From assembly GCF_022508225.1 (NCBI RefSeq), contig NZ_JAETXJ010000002.1, positions 310,001 through 374,000 on the forward strand: a stretch of 64,000 nucleotides of DNA, in the 5' to 3' direction. Under the pieces are notes generated by a model. The model ran no database searches and was not told the DNA's origin. It worked only from the letters and a program-made list of their open reading frames with translations. Below, piece by piece: positions 17,806 to 26,398 of this stretch. The translations under genes were made by a program, and so were the position numbers. Origin of the DNA: Desulfovibrio sp. UIB00. Lineage in GTDB: Bacteria; Desulfobacterota; Desulfovibrionia; Desulfovibrionales; Desulfovibrionaceae. The stretch's first letter is position 1. Each line of letters begins with the position of its first letter.

Positions 17806-18030
17806 TTAGATGGATTTTTTCAGTTTTTCGTATTCCTCAAGAGTGATTTCTCCAGAGGCCAACCGCCTTTTAAGAATCGCCATGGAATCTGTATAATCCA
17901 TGTTTCTTCTCTGCGACGGGAATATTCTGCTGATAAAAGCGACCGCAAGGGAAATAATCAGTATCATGAATATGAGGTGCGTCATGCCATTTCCCCATCC
18001 CATTACGCTTCCTATATCGCAGCCATACAT
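17806..18030 (-). CDS. small membrane protein with SHOCT domain
   Basis: 74 residues: one hydrophobic helix (about 14-34, MTHLIFMILIISLAVAFIS) and a C-terminal SHOCT motif (AILKRRLASGEITLEEYEKL), a short oligomerisation module typical of small membrane proteins next to metal-resistance genes. The ATG at 18030 follows GAGG by eight bases; the open frame extends 22 codons upstream without a site. First gene of the operon started by the sigma-54 promoter at 18122-18136, followed by the His-rich peptide and the ZraP-like gene. Role unknown; likely an accessory of the envelope response. Confidence 0.83.
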   Translation of the reverse strand: MYGCDIGSVMGWGNGMTHLIFMILIISLAVAFISRIFPSQRRNMDYTDSMAILKRRLASGEITLEEYEKLKKSI

Positions 18031-18121
18031 ATCCGTATCCTCAATGTGACGTTGCGCCGTCAGTTTGTTATTTGTCTTCTGATTGGTGCTGCGCATTTCT
18101 GCGCCGTTTGATGCTGTATAG

Positions 18122-18136
18122 GCAAAGGCCGTGCCA
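18122..18136 (-). promoter_or_regulatory. sigma-54 (-24/-12) promoter of the metal-stress operon
   Basis: On the minus strand TGGCACGGCCTTTGC matches the consensus TGGCACGNNNNTTGC at every specified base. The predicted start is near 18110, about 80 bases before the SHOCT ATG. The divergent regulator at 20395-21756 is a sigma-54 activator with GAFTGA, so the promoter and activator types agree. Confidence 0.9.
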
Positions 18137-18226
18137 AGATGAGTAAAGCACTGTAACTATATAAATTTATTGTATTAACTTGAATTGATAAATCCCCAGC
18201 GTTCTCTGTCTGGATTGATGTTGCCC

Positions 18227-18294
18227 ATTTTTTACTCAGTTTTCTGGTCAGCTATCCAATTTTTACCGGGGGGCTTGCGGGGTGAGTAAAAAAT
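18227..18294. promoter_or_regulatory. probable upstream activator sites (12-bp inverted pair)
   Basis: ATTTTTTACTCA (18227-18238) and TGAGTAAAAAAT (18283-18294) are exact reverse complements 44 bases apart. A shorter copy, TGAGTAAA, lies at 18140-18147 beside the -24 box. Placed about 100-170 bases upstream of the sigma-54 promoter, they have the position and symmetry expected for an NtrC-type enhancer, and they also lie just upstream of the kinase start, allowing autoregulation. Confidence 0.65.
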
Positions 18295-18330
18295 ACATAC
18301 TAATGATGCTGCGCCGTTGAGGAAACACTC

Positions 18331-20322
18331 ATGATCCGTTTTCGCCCATCTCTCTCCCAGCGCTTGTCGCGCATGGGCCTTTCACCCTGGATGCTGCTTG
18401 GGGCAGCCCTTATTCTCGGCCTGACACTGGTGGGGCTTTCCGTGCGCAGCAACCAGCGCGAGCGGGCCTTTATGGTGCACAACCTTACGGACAGGGCCGA
18501 GGCGCTCATCTGGGCGCTTGAAGCCGGAACCCGTACGGGCCTGCGCCTCAGCCCCGGCACAGTGCTTGGCCTGCGCCCGCTGCTCAGCGAAACGGCCCGC
18601 CAACCCGGCATTCTCTATATGGCTGTTACCGATGTGAGCGGGGCCATACTTGCCCAGAGCGGCGACAGCTCGCCGATTCCCGGCGTGCCGGATGACGCCG
18701 CTCCGGAATTTTCTCCCACTCCCATGATGGTGCAGCCTCAGGATATCCCCCCCCTTGCAGATGTTTCAGACCGGCCCATGTGGCGGGTGCGCAATGTGGA
18801 TGGAAAAGAAGTTTTTGAGGTTTTTCGGGTATTTGCGCCCCTGAGTCGTTCACATGGGCAACAGCACATGGGTGGGCAACAGCATATGGGCGGCGGGCAC
18901 GGCTCCCACGGCATGGGCATGATGGGCCGCATGCTGGGGCGTTCCCCTGATATTGACGGGCCTGACCCCAATGATGTGTTTGACAATCCGCCGCCACCCC
19001 CTCCCGCACGAGGAGGGTTTGGTGGCCGTCCCGGTCCTGAGGCCCCCCGGCAGGTGGTGGGCGTGGCTCTGGTGGGCTTTGACGCGCGCCCCTTTGAGGA
19101 TGCTCTGGCGCAGGACGCGCGCAACAACCTGCTCTCTGCCGCGCTTGCGGCCGCATTGGGGTTGGCTGGTTTTGTGTCCCTGTTCTGGATGCATAACAAC
19201 CGTCGCTGGCGGCGTATTGTGCGCGATCAGCAAGTCATGGCCGCAGAAGTTGTGGCAAACCTCCCCCTTGGCCTTGTGATCAGTGATCCCAACGGGCGTA
19301 TTGCCATGATCAACGACACGGCTCTGTCCATGTTCGGCAAGCAGCGCGCAGAAATATTTCCTTCTGGCACGGAGGATTCTCAGGGTGGTGCAGACAAGCC
19401 CGGCAGGGCTGCGCGGGCACGGCGGCTGCGCAGTCTGCCCGGTCTGGAGTGGGAAGCCCTGGTGGGTAAACTGGTTAAGGGATCGCGCATTTTGGAGCAG
19501 GAAACAACGCTCGCCGTGCCGGGAATCAAGCCGTTGACCATCAGCCTTGGCGGCGCGGCCATGCGCAACGAGGACGGCGCTTTTTTGGGCAACGTGTTTG
19601 TGTTGCGCGACATTACGGAAATGAAGCGCCTTCAGGCTGACGCCCAGCGCAATGACCGGCTGGCGGCCCTTGGGCATCTGGCGGCGGGTGTGGCCCACGA
19701 AATCCGCAATCCCCTGAGCACCATCAAGGGCGTGGCCCTGTATATCGCCAAGCGTATGCCCATGGGTGGACGCGAGGAAGAAGCCGCCCAACGCATGATT
19801 GACGAAGTGGAACGGCTGGACCGCGTGGTTTCCGAGTTGCTGGAGTTTGCGCGTCCCGGTTCGTTTGAAACCGTGCAGGCTGATCTTGGCGAGGTCATCG
19901 GGCGGGCGCTGCGGCTTGCCGAGGCAGACCTCAAGGCCAAGAACATTACCGTGGTTTTTGAAATGGAACCGGGCTTCCCGCTGGTGCGCATCAGCACGGA
20001 GCGGCTCACTCAGGCTCTGCTGAATCTTTTTCTCAACGCGGTTCAGGCCATGGATCACGGCGGCACCCTGCGCGTGAGTACGCGCGCGCTGCCCGATGGC
20101 ATGTTCAGCATCACCGTGGCCGACACGGGGCCGGGCATTCCGGCAGAGATTCAGGCTTCCATTTTTACGCCCTATTTTACCACAAAATCGTCGGGAACCG
20201 GCCTTGGGCTTGCCATTGTCTATCAGATTGCCGAGGGGCACGGCGGGCGCGTCAGCGTTGGCAACGCGCCGGGGCATGGGGCGGAATTTACGCTCACACT
20301 GCCTGTAAACGGCAAGGGTTAG
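18331..20322 (+). CDS. ZraS-like sensor histidine kinase
   Basis: 663-residue membrane kinase. Helix 1 (about 19-39) and helix 2 (about 267-287) frame a large periplasmic sensor of about 225 residues. That loop contains a Met/His/Gly-rich insert (about 175-205) with a tandem GQQHMG repeat, followed by a Pro/Gly-rich stretch; both are absent from the short E. coli ZraS sensor. The cytoplasmic part has a PAS domain (about 300-430), a HisKA domain with phospho-His 456 in AAGVAHEIRNPLSTIKG, and the ATPase boxes NAVQAM, DTGPGIP and SGTGLGLAIV. It precedes the response regulator by 72 bases. The insert resembles the effector proteins encoded divergently, suggesting direct metal sensing. Confidence 0.92.
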   Translation: MIRFRPSLSQRLSRMGLSPWMLLGAALILGLTLVGLSVRSNQRERAFMVHNLTDRAEALIWALEAGTRTGLRLSPGTVLGLRPLLSETARQPGILYMAVTDVSGAILAQSGDSSPIPGVPDDAAPEFSPTPMMVQPQDIPPLADVSDRPMWRVRNVDGKEVFEVFRVFAPLSRSHGQQHMGGQQHMGGGHGSHGMGMMGRMLGRSPDIDGPDPNDVFDNPPPPPPARGGFGGRPGPEAPRQVVGVALVGFDARPFEDALAQDARNNLLSAALAAALGLAGFVSLFWMHNNRRWRRIVRDQQVMAAEVVANLPLGLVISDPNGRIAMINDTALSMFGKQRAEIFPSGTEDSQGGADKPGRAARARRLRSLPGLEWEALVGKLVKGSRILEQETTLAVPGIKPLTISLGGAAMRNEDGAFLGNVFVLRDITEMKRLQADAQRNDRLAALGHLAAGVAHEIRNPLSTIKGVALYIAKRMPMGGREEEAAQRMIDEVERLDRVVSELLEFARPGSFETVQADLGEVIGRALRLAEADLKAKNITVVFEMEPGFPLVRISTERLTQALLNLFLNAVQAMDHGGTLRVSTRALPDGMFSITVADTGPGIPAEIQASIFTPYFTTKSSGTGLGLAIVYQIAEGHGGRVSVGNAPGHGAEFTLTLPVNGKG

Positions 20323-20394
20323 GCCGTTCCACACCGTTGCGTTCTGCCCGTGGTACAGACGAAACCGTATACTGACCAGTTCAAGGATAGTTTT

Positions 20395-21756
20395 ATGACT
20401 GCAAATCCCGCCATACAGCTGCTGGTGGTGGATGACGACCTCAATCACCGCGAAATGCTGCGCGCCCTGCTTGAAGAGTGGGGCTACGCGCCCACCGGGG
20501 CCTCCAGCGGCGAGGAAGCCCTGGAATTGTGCCGTGAGCGCCCTTTTGACCTCATTCTCATGGACGTGCGCATGGGGGGCATGAGCGGCATAGAAGCCAC
20601 TCGAGCCGTCAAGGCATACAATCCCGCCATTCCCATTTTGATCATGACGGCCTACTCGGACGTCTCCAGCGCCGTGGAAGCGCTTAAGGCCGGGGCTTAC
20701 GACTATCTCACCAAACCCCTGGCCTTTGACGCTCTCAAGCTTGCCCTTGAGCGTGCGCTGGATCATGCCAGCCTCCGGCATGAGGTGCGGACTCTGCGCC
20801 ACGAACTGGCAGCAGGTCTGGACGCCCGCAACGTCATAGGGCAAAGCCAGGCCATGCGGCAGGTGCTGGACCTTGTTTCGGCCATTGCGCCCTCGGAGGC
20901 TACAGTGCTTGTGACTGGCGAATCCGGCACCGGCAAGGAAGTTGTGGCCAAGCTTATCCACGCCAACAGCAATCGCCGCTCTGGCCCTTATGTGGCCGTG
21001 AACTGCGCGGCCCTGACGGAAACCTTGCTTGAATCAGAGCTTTTCGGCCACGAAAAAGGCGCGTTCACCGGGGCGGAAAAACGCCGCGAGGGGCGGTTTC
21101 AGGCAGCGGACAAAGGCACGATCTTTCTGGACGAGATTGGCGAAATTCCGCTTTCCATGCAGGTAAAGCTGTTGCGCGTCATTCAGGAACGCGAGTTGCA
21201 GCGCGTGGGCGGCGATCAGACCGTGCGGGTGGATGTGCGCATTCTGGCGGCCACCAACAAGGACCTGGCGCGCGAGGTGGAAGAAGGGCGCTTTCGTCAG
21301 GATCTGTATTACCGGCTTAACGTGGTGGCCTTGCAGTTGCCGCCTTTGCGCGAGCGCGGTGAGGATATTCCTCTGCTTGCCATGCATTTTATGAAACTTT
21401 TTGCCGAGCGCAATGGCAAGACCGTCAAGGGATTTACGCCTGGGGCCATGGATCGCCTGCTGAAGCACAACTGGCCCGGCAATGTGCGCGAGCTGGAAAA
21501 TGCCGTGGAGCGGGCTGTGGTGCTGCTGGTGGGCGAGTATATCAGTGAGCGCGAGCTGCCGCCCACCATTGGCGGGCAGGAGGCGGAGGTTTCGGCGGCG
21601 TCGCGGCTGGATTTTGCCAATATGACGCTTGAGGAGATTGAGCGCATGGCGGTTATGGATACCTTGGCGCAGGTTGGCGGCAACAAGAGCGAGGCTGCGC
21701 GGCGTTTGGGGATTAATCGCAAGACGTTGCTGTCAAAGCTTGGGGACGGAAAGTAG
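20395..21756 (+). CDS. ZraR-like sigma-54-dependent response regulator
   Basis: 453 residues: receiver domain (1-120) with phospho-acceptor Asp 57 (LILMDVRMGG) and the Lys of YLTKP; AAA+ domain (about 145-370) with Walker A GESGTGKE, the sigma-54 contact loop GAFTGA, Walker B GTIFLDEIGE and the arginine-finger region; C-terminal Fis-type HTH (SEAARRLGINRKTLLSKL). It activates sigma-54 RNA polymerase from upstream sites, most likely the repeats at 18227-18294. The ATG at 20395 has AAGGA eight bases upstream; a GTG at 20350 lacks a site. Second gene of the two-component operon; no terminator was seen after it. Confidence 0.95.
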   Translation: MTANPAIQLLVVDDDLNHREMLRALLEEWGYAPTGASSGEEALELCRERPFDLILMDVRMGGMSGIEATRAVKAYNPAIPILIMTAYSDVSSAVEALKAGAYDYLTKPLAFDALKLALERALDHASLRHEVRTLRHELAAGLDARNVIGQSQAMRQVLDLVSAIAPSEATVLVTGESGTGKEVVAKLIHANSNRRSGPYVAVNCAALTETLLESELFGHEKGAFTGAEKRREGRFQAADKGTIFLDEIGEIPLSMQVKLLRVIQERELQRVGGDQTVRVDVRILAATNKDLAREVEEGRFRQDLYYRLNVVALQLPPLRERGEDIPLLAMHFMKLFAERNGKTVKGFTPGAMDRLLKHNWPGNVRELENAVERAVVLLVGEYISERELPPTIGGQEAEVSAASRLDFANMTLEEIERMAVMDTLAQVGGNKSEAARRLGINRKTLLSKLGDGK

Positions 21757-22565
21757 CGCCGCAACGGTGACGAGTTGGGCGGCGGGGTGAGCCTGTCGAG
21801 CGCATTTACGCAAACCCGACTTTTGCACCCTGAATGCGTCAGCGCCGGGATTTTGATGCTCACGTACTTGAGTACGCTGCGCTCAAAATCCCGGCGCTTC
21901 CTTTTCAGTCCGCAAAAAGCGTATTTTGCAAATTCACTCAACACCAGCCATCGCCTGCGCTTTGCTCCGGCGAGTATAAGGAAGGCGACTTCACGACCAG
22001 CTTTTGATGGTGAGCAGATTTTTTTGACTCGTAATTTATCCGTCTGGTCATGGCTGAATGGTAATTGGCAACGCCGTTTGTGAAGTGAACCTGTTGGCCA
22101 TATTGGTGTTGCGATTTGGTTTTCTTCAAGTCCGTGATGTCAAATGTTTCGAAGAAGCTGAAAGGGTATAAAGGCATCCCCTGAGCCAGCAATAATATCA
22201 ATGGTAGTTAACTGAAACATATTATTGATCGAAGCGGAAGCGTACTCTGGCATTTACGCGGCGCGGAGGGAGATCACCTGAGCGAGCGAAGCGAGTGAGG
22301 GAAGCTCCCGCAGCAAAGACGCGTCGCCCTCGCCACGCAAAGGTATTTGAAAACTTTAGGGGGTGTTCCGGGGGGAGTGCAGAGGGGGCCAAGGAGGGGC
22401 GCAGCCCCTAACAGGCCCCCTTTGCCCCACGCCGGGGAGGCGAAATCGCACGCCGCGCAGGCGTCCCAAACTCAGCCGGAGGGCGGAATCCTGTGCCCGA
22501 AGGGCAGTAAAAAGAATTATCTCCGTACAGTCCCGCCTTGCCGCGCGCCGCACAGGCATAAACGC
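21757..22565. other. long gene-free region with two large hairpins
   Basis: About 800 bases with no supported gene. 21842-21856 and 21883-21897 (GCGCCGGGATTTTGA and its complement) form a perfect 15-bp stem whose loop contains GTACTTGAGTAC. 22383-22421 holds nested stems AGGGGGCC/GGCCCCCT and GGGGC/GCCCC. Short frames on both strands lack ribosome-binding sites and family-like sequence. Base composition changes several times, as in an assembly of intergenic repeats or remnants. Confidence 0.6.
21842..21897. repeat. 56-base imperfect palindrome
   Basis: 15-bp perfect outer arms (GCGCCGGGATTTTGA with its complement) and an inner GTAC-TTGA-GTAC hairpin. It lies about 85 bases after the response regulator and has no T-run, so it resembles a dispersed extragenic palindrome more than a terminator. 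No second copy was noticed in this window. Confidence 0.65.
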
Positions 22566-22601
22566 AAAAGTCCCCGGTCACGCTTCACCGTAACCGGGGA
22601 C
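22566..22601 (-). terminator. Rho-independent terminator of the DUF4198 gene
   Basis: On the minus strand GTCCCCGGT, 14-base loop, ACCGGGGAC, then TTTTGCG. Located 18 bases past the stop. Confidence 0.8.
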
Positions 22602-22618
22602 TCTCAATTTTCAGCAAG

Positions 22619-23755
22619 CTAACGCTTCCGCGTCTCGCTGGAAAGACTGTCCACATACAACCAGAACAGCGTCCCCAGTTGCAGAGGCTTGGGCTGTCCG
22701 TCAGGCCCCTTGAGGGGATCGCCGGGAATGCTTGCCATACAGCACCACCAACCGGGCTGGTTTAATACAAAGGAGAATTCCCCCTTGTTGTTGGTGCGGG
22801 CAGCGATATCCTCATGCCATGAAGTCGGCACGGGGCGTTTTTCGGTATTTATGCGCGCCATGCGTACAGAAGCGGCGGCAAGGGGTTTGCCGTCCATGAG
22901 CACCACGCCGGAAAACATGGCAGGCGCAGTAAGGCCAAAAGGCCGGGAAAGCGGTACGATTTCAAAACGCTGGCCCACGGGCAGGTTCCAGCCGCGCTCA
23001 ACGCCATACACAGGCAGTGTTGTTTTGACGTAATGCTGTAAGAAGCGTCCGTGCGCAGCATCCCACCAGGGACGACCCTCAATGATGAACTGGTAGAGTC
23101 CTGGTTTGGCCAGGGCGACGTTGGCCCCCCATGCTTTCTGGTTCAGGTAGCGGATTTCTTCCATGTCGCCCAGCAGATCGCGCCGTTCGGGCTGCGCCAC
23201 GCCGTCTTTTATCGGTGTGGTGCTGTCGTAGCGCAGCACCGCAAACATTTGCGGCATGTCCATGACCAACCCTTCGTACTGGAAGGGGCGCATCATGGTG
23301 ATAAGCACGTCTACTTCTTCATCTATCTGCGGCTCAGCGGGCGCTTGTGCAGGGGCAGCGGCCTGCTCCTGCTTGGCCGGGGAGTCTGCCGGGGCGGCCT
23401 CGCCATTGGGCGCTGGTTTGGCTTCGGAAGCCGACTTGCCTTCGGCAGTGGGCGTAGCGGGGGCCTGTTCCGGCTGCTTGCCGGCGGCATCAGCGGGTTG
23501 TTCTGCCTTGCCGGATGCCGTTTTGGCGTCCTGCTGGCGTTTTTCGTCTTTTTTATCCTCGCGCTTGGCGGGGGCGTCCTGCTTTGGTCGGGGGGCAGGT
23601 GCTTCAATACTGGGCTGGCTGGGCACCAGCAGCGTCACCTGGGCCTGCGCGGATGGCGCAAAAAAAAGGAAGGACAAAACAGCCCAACACGCGGCGACAA
23701 CTGCACTTTTATATTCAAATAACCCCAGATGACAGGAACGGTGTGCGCTGGGCAT
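22619..23755 (-). CDS. periplasmic DUF4198 protein with long low-complexity linker
   Basis: 378 residues. A signal sequence ends near residue 38 (FFAPSAQA-QV). Residues about 50-145 are an Ala/Pro/Lys/Glu/Gln-rich linker with almost no hydrophobic residues. The folded C-terminal half (about 148-378) resembles DUF4198, with RPFQYEGL, GLYQFIIEGRPWWDAAHGRFLQ split over two strands, and SFVLNQPGWWCCMAS. DUF4198 proteins occur next to nickel or cobalt uptake and other envelope metal systems, which is the best hint to function, though no transporter is adjacent. CAGGAG precedes the ATG. It is a monocistronic unit. Confidence 0.78.
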   Translation of the reverse strand: MPSAHRSCHLGLFEYKSAVVAACWAVLSFLFFAPSAQAQVTLLVPSQPSIEAPAPRPKQDAPAKREDKKDEKRQQDAKTASGKAEQPADAAGKQPEQAPATPTAEGKSASEAKPAPNGEAAPADSPAKQEQAAAPAQAPAEPQIDEEVDVLITMMRPFQYEGLVMDMPQMFAVLRYDSTTPIKDGVAQPERRDLLGDMEEIRYLNQKAWGANVALAKPGLYQFIIEGRPWWDAAHGRFLQHYVKTTLPVYGVERGWNLPVGQRFEIVPLSRPFGLTAPAMFSGVVLMDGKPLAAASVRMARINTEKRPVPTSWHEDIAARTNNKGEFSFVLNQPGWWCCMASIPGDPLKGPDGQPKPLQLGTLFWLYVDSLSSETRKR

Positions 23756-23888
23756 GAAATCTCCTGTGCGCCCAAGCCTGCGAAATGCAGAGGGATCGGC
23801 TCTGTTTCCGCACGTAGAGGGCGGGCGCTAGTGTATGTGACCTGTGTATAGCCCAAGAGCATGGGCTTGTCATGTGCTGTGTACACAC

Positions 23889-24722
23889 TTATCCCGAATA
23901 GCTTGGCATCTCCGAAATTTCGGAGGCAGTGTTGAGCGGCGTTCTGGCCGCAAAGACTGCATCCACCCGCGCAGCTCCACCTGCGAGCAGGGCGCTGGCC
24001 GCTGCGTTCATGGTGCTGCCAGTGGTCATAACGTCATCCACAATCCACACATGCAGCCCCTTGACTTCGGAGGAGGCGGCAAAGCTGTGGCACACATTGC
24101 TGCGCCGGTCTTTTGCCCCCAGGTGCGCCTGCTCCTGACCGGGCACAGGGCGGGAAAGCAGCCTTGACGACACAGGCAGGCCTGACAGGCCCTGGAGTGC
24201 CCGCGCCAGTTCGTGGGCCTGATTGTACCCCCGGCGGCGCAGATGGGCGGGATGTTGTGGTACTGCCACAATGACATCCGGCCGGGGCAGGCAGTTCACG
24301 GATTCAAGCAGAAAATTTCCCAGCAGGGGGGCAAGGTACAGATGCCCGTCAAATTTGAGTCGCAGCAGGGTGTGCCGCAGGGCCCCCTGATAGATGCCGT
24401 AGAAAGCCGCGCCGCTCCACGGCGGAGGATTTTGAAGGCATGCGCCGCAGATGCTGTTGCCAGCCTGCGGATCAGAAGGAGGAATTCCGCAACGCGGGCA
24501 TCTGGGCCCGGCGTAAGGGGCGAGCAGGTCGCTGCATTGAGGGCAAAGGAGGGATTCCGGCGCTGGCGCGGCACTGGGATGGGCCGCAAACGCAGGGGAA
24601 AAGGGACGCAGACAGTGCAAACAGCGGTCTTGGTTCAGCCCCAGTGCGTTTTGCATGCGGTCCAGGACAGAACCCAGCCAGCCGCGACGTGCAGGTGCGT
24701 GCGGCTGATGGTTATGCGTCAT
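23889..24722 (-). CDS. ComF-family phosphoribosyltransferase-like protein
   Basis: 277 residues. The N-terminal region carries two zinc-ribbon CxxC pairs (CLHC, CPQC) and further CPRC and CGAC pairs. The C-terminal half is a PRTase fold with the PRPP-binding loop VWIVDDVMTTGSTM and the RRRGYNQAHELA segment typical of ComF/GntX. Gram-positive ComF aids DNA uptake; the role in proteobacteria is unsettled. The start is uncertain: ATG at 24722 lies 30 bases after the upstream stop; an ATG at 24773 overlaps the upstream gene; neither has a good ribosome-binding site, suggesting coupling. Third gene of the MBL-flavoprotein-ComF operon. Confidence 0.85.
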   Translation of the reverse strand: MTHNHQPHAPARRGWLGSVLDRMQNALGLNQDRCLHCLRPFSPAFAAHPSAAPAPESLLCPQCSDLLAPYAGPRCPRCGIPPSDPQAGNSICGACLQNPPPWSGAAFYGIYQGALRHTLLRLKFDGHLYLAPLLGNFLLESVNCLPRPDVIVAVPQHPAHLRRRGYNQAHELARALQGLSGLPVSSRLLSRPVPGQEQAHLGAKDRRSNVCHSFAASSEVKGLHVWIVDDVMTTGSTMNAAASALLAGGAARVDAVFAARTPLNTASEISEMPSYSG

Positions 24723-24753
24723 GGGGTGAGGAACGGGGTACAAAAGGCGCGGT

Positions 24754-25440
24754 CTATGGTTTGTCCGCAGCATCGGGCAGGGGCGGGGTCAGCTCGTAGC
24801 TGGCATTTTCTGTGGCGAGCCTGTGGCCCCAGTCGTGCCCCCAGGCATGCAGGGCGGCCATTACTGCGGGGCGTTCGTGCAGATCCTTGATTGATTCAAG
24901 TCCGCGAAGCAGTCGGGTTTCCCGAACGGCGGCCCCAAGGGGGGACAGAAAGTATTTGAGGGAAAGCAGAGAACCTGAAAACAGCAGATTGCCGCGCCGC
25001 CGCCCTGCGGTCATGGCTACAAGCACGGGCTTTGCGCGGGAAAGCGGCAGGGGAACGCGGTCTTCGCCGCCCTGCAGCATCCAGAACCGCTGGGTTCTGT
25101 CGATAAGCGCCTTGAAGTGCGCGGGAAGAAAATAGAAGTAAATGGGAGAAGAAATCATGACCAGATGTGCTTCGTTGATCATCTGGAAAACTTCCTCAGC
25201 CTGATCCATCTGGGCGCAGGCATCATTCTGGCCGGGCAGGGGGCGGTTGGCCAGTACGCATTTGTGCGGCGGCCTGGAGCAGCCGCCGCAGCCTGTACAG
25301 GGCGAAAATGAGTAATCGCGCAAGGCTACAGTGCGCGTTTCAATTCCGGCTTCGGCCATACCCTTTGTAAAAAGGGTCGCCACCGAATCAGAAACGCCTC
25401 CCACATGAGGACTGCACTGGAGCACAAGCACGTTGTTCAT
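24754..25440 (-). CDS. NADPH-dependent FMN reductase / iron-sulfur flavoprotein family
   Basis: 228 residues of flavodoxin-like fold. The phosphate-binding loop is at the start (LQCSPHVGGVSDSVA), and a Cys cluster CTGCGGC followed by HKC fits the iron-sulfur flavoprotein subgroup common in anaerobes. The FMN-contact segment SSPIYFYFLPAHFKALIDRT is present. It would carry electrons between a reductant and an unknown acceptor in the cytoplasm. Its ATG overlaps the stop of the MBL gene by four bases, and its own 3' end overlaps or abuts the ComF gene, so the three are translated together. Confidence 0.87.
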   Translation of the reverse strand: MNNVLVLQCSPHVGGVSDSVATLFTKGMAEAGIETRTVALRDYSFSPCTGCGGCSRPPHKCVLANRPLPGQNDACAQMDQAEEVFQMINEAHLVMISSPIYFYFLPAHFKALIDRTQRFWMLQGGEDRVPLPLSRAKPVLVAMTAGRRRGNLLFSGSLLSLKYFLSPLGAAVRETRLLRGLESIKDLHERPAVMAALHAWGHDWGHRLATENASYELTPPLPDAADKP

Positions 25441-26063
25441 AGCTGAAATTCACCGCAAAAAGGGTTGCTCTTTTTTTCATCGCCAATGGTGGTGGAGGGC
25501 CCGTGCCCAGGGTACACAACGGTGTCTTCCGGCAGTTTAAAAAGCACTTCCGTCACCGAGCGGAGCAGGCCGTTGTGGTCGCCGCCTGGAAAGTCCGTGC
25601 GGCCAATGGAGCGGTAAAAGAGCGCGTCGCCCGTAAAAACAAGCTGTTCAGTAGGGAAAAACAGCGAAACGCCGCCCGGGGTGTGCCCAGGGGTGGCAAA
25701 CACTTCGCATTCCATACTGCCGAATGAGGTCTTGCCTAGAGCTATGGGCTGAGACTGATACGGCGTCACAGTGGGAAAGCCCCACAGACCGCCCTGCGCC
25801 GATTCCGTCCCCTCCAGACAGTCATCATCGGCGCTGATGTAAACAGGTGCTCCTGTGGCCTTCTGCAAATCCGCCACTCCGTAAACGTGGTCAAAGTGCC
25901 GATGGGTGATGCAGATGGCAGCCAGTTTCAGACCGTGCGTAGCAAGATACTCCAGCATGGGTTCCGGATCGCCGCCCACGTCCACCGCAACTGCCTGAGT
26001 GCCGCTGTGGATAAGGTAGCTGTTGGTCTGCAAAGGGCCGAGGGGAAACGTGGCAACTGGCAT
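25437..26063 (-). CDS. MBL-fold metallo-hydrolase (glyoxalase II-like)
   Basis: 208 residues with the full metallo-beta-lactamase metal site: THRHFDH, the GHTPGG His, the Asp of FTGDALF, and the final His in YPGHGPST. The short length without the C-terminal glutathione-binding domain suggests a general thioester or YcbL-type hydrolase rather than true glyoxalase II. AAAGGAA precedes the ATG by six bases. First gene of the three-gene minus-strand operon; its four-base overlap with the flavoprotein gene suggests linked functions, perhaps in detoxification. Confidence 0.9.
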   Translation of the reverse strand: MPVATFPLGPLQTNSYLIHSGTQAVAVDVGGDPEPMLEYLATHGLKLAAICITHRHFDHVYGVADLQKATGAPVYISADDDCLEGTESAQGGLWGFPTVTPYQSQPIALGKTSFGSMECEVFATPGHTPGGVSLFFPTEQLVFTGDALFYRSIGRTDFPGGDHNGLLRSVTEVLFKLPEDTVVYPGHGPSTTIGDEKKSNPFCGEFQL

Positions 26064-26398
26064 AAAAGTTCCTTTGGCTTGTCGATATCAGGCGCGCAAT
26101 GTTTTGCTGCGCGCTAAATTACCGACTTTGGATACACTATCTTGGATGGTGTTCGCAGGCAAGCGCCTGGCACGATAACAAGGCGGTAGCGGAAAAATTT
26201 TGCCCGCTACGTCTTTCAATTCCTTTAAAATTAGCCGCACAATGGGGCAAAATCAAGTTGCAGGCATGGCTTGGGTTCGGTGGGCAGCTTCGGATATGGA
26301 ACCGGAATGGCAAGGGCTTTCGTTGCTGCGCAGGCAGACGGGACCCCCAGTCTTGAAATTTTCTAGACAAGCGGCCTTTGCCACACTACAATTTAAAG
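26064..26398. other. divergent intergenic region
   Basis: 335 bases between the MBL operon and the GGDEF-TPR gene, presumably holding both promoters. No hairpin with a T-run, no sigma-54 site with correct GG-N10-GC spacing, and no credible small gene was seen. Confidence 0.5.

Noticed and set aside
18210-18226. Plus-strand sigma-54 site for the kinase gene (TGG-N7-TTGC)
   Set aside because: GG and GC are nine rather than ten bases apart.
21757-22565. Insertion-sequence remnant
   Set aside because: No transposase fragment, no paired terminal repeats with target duplication; only isolated palindromes.
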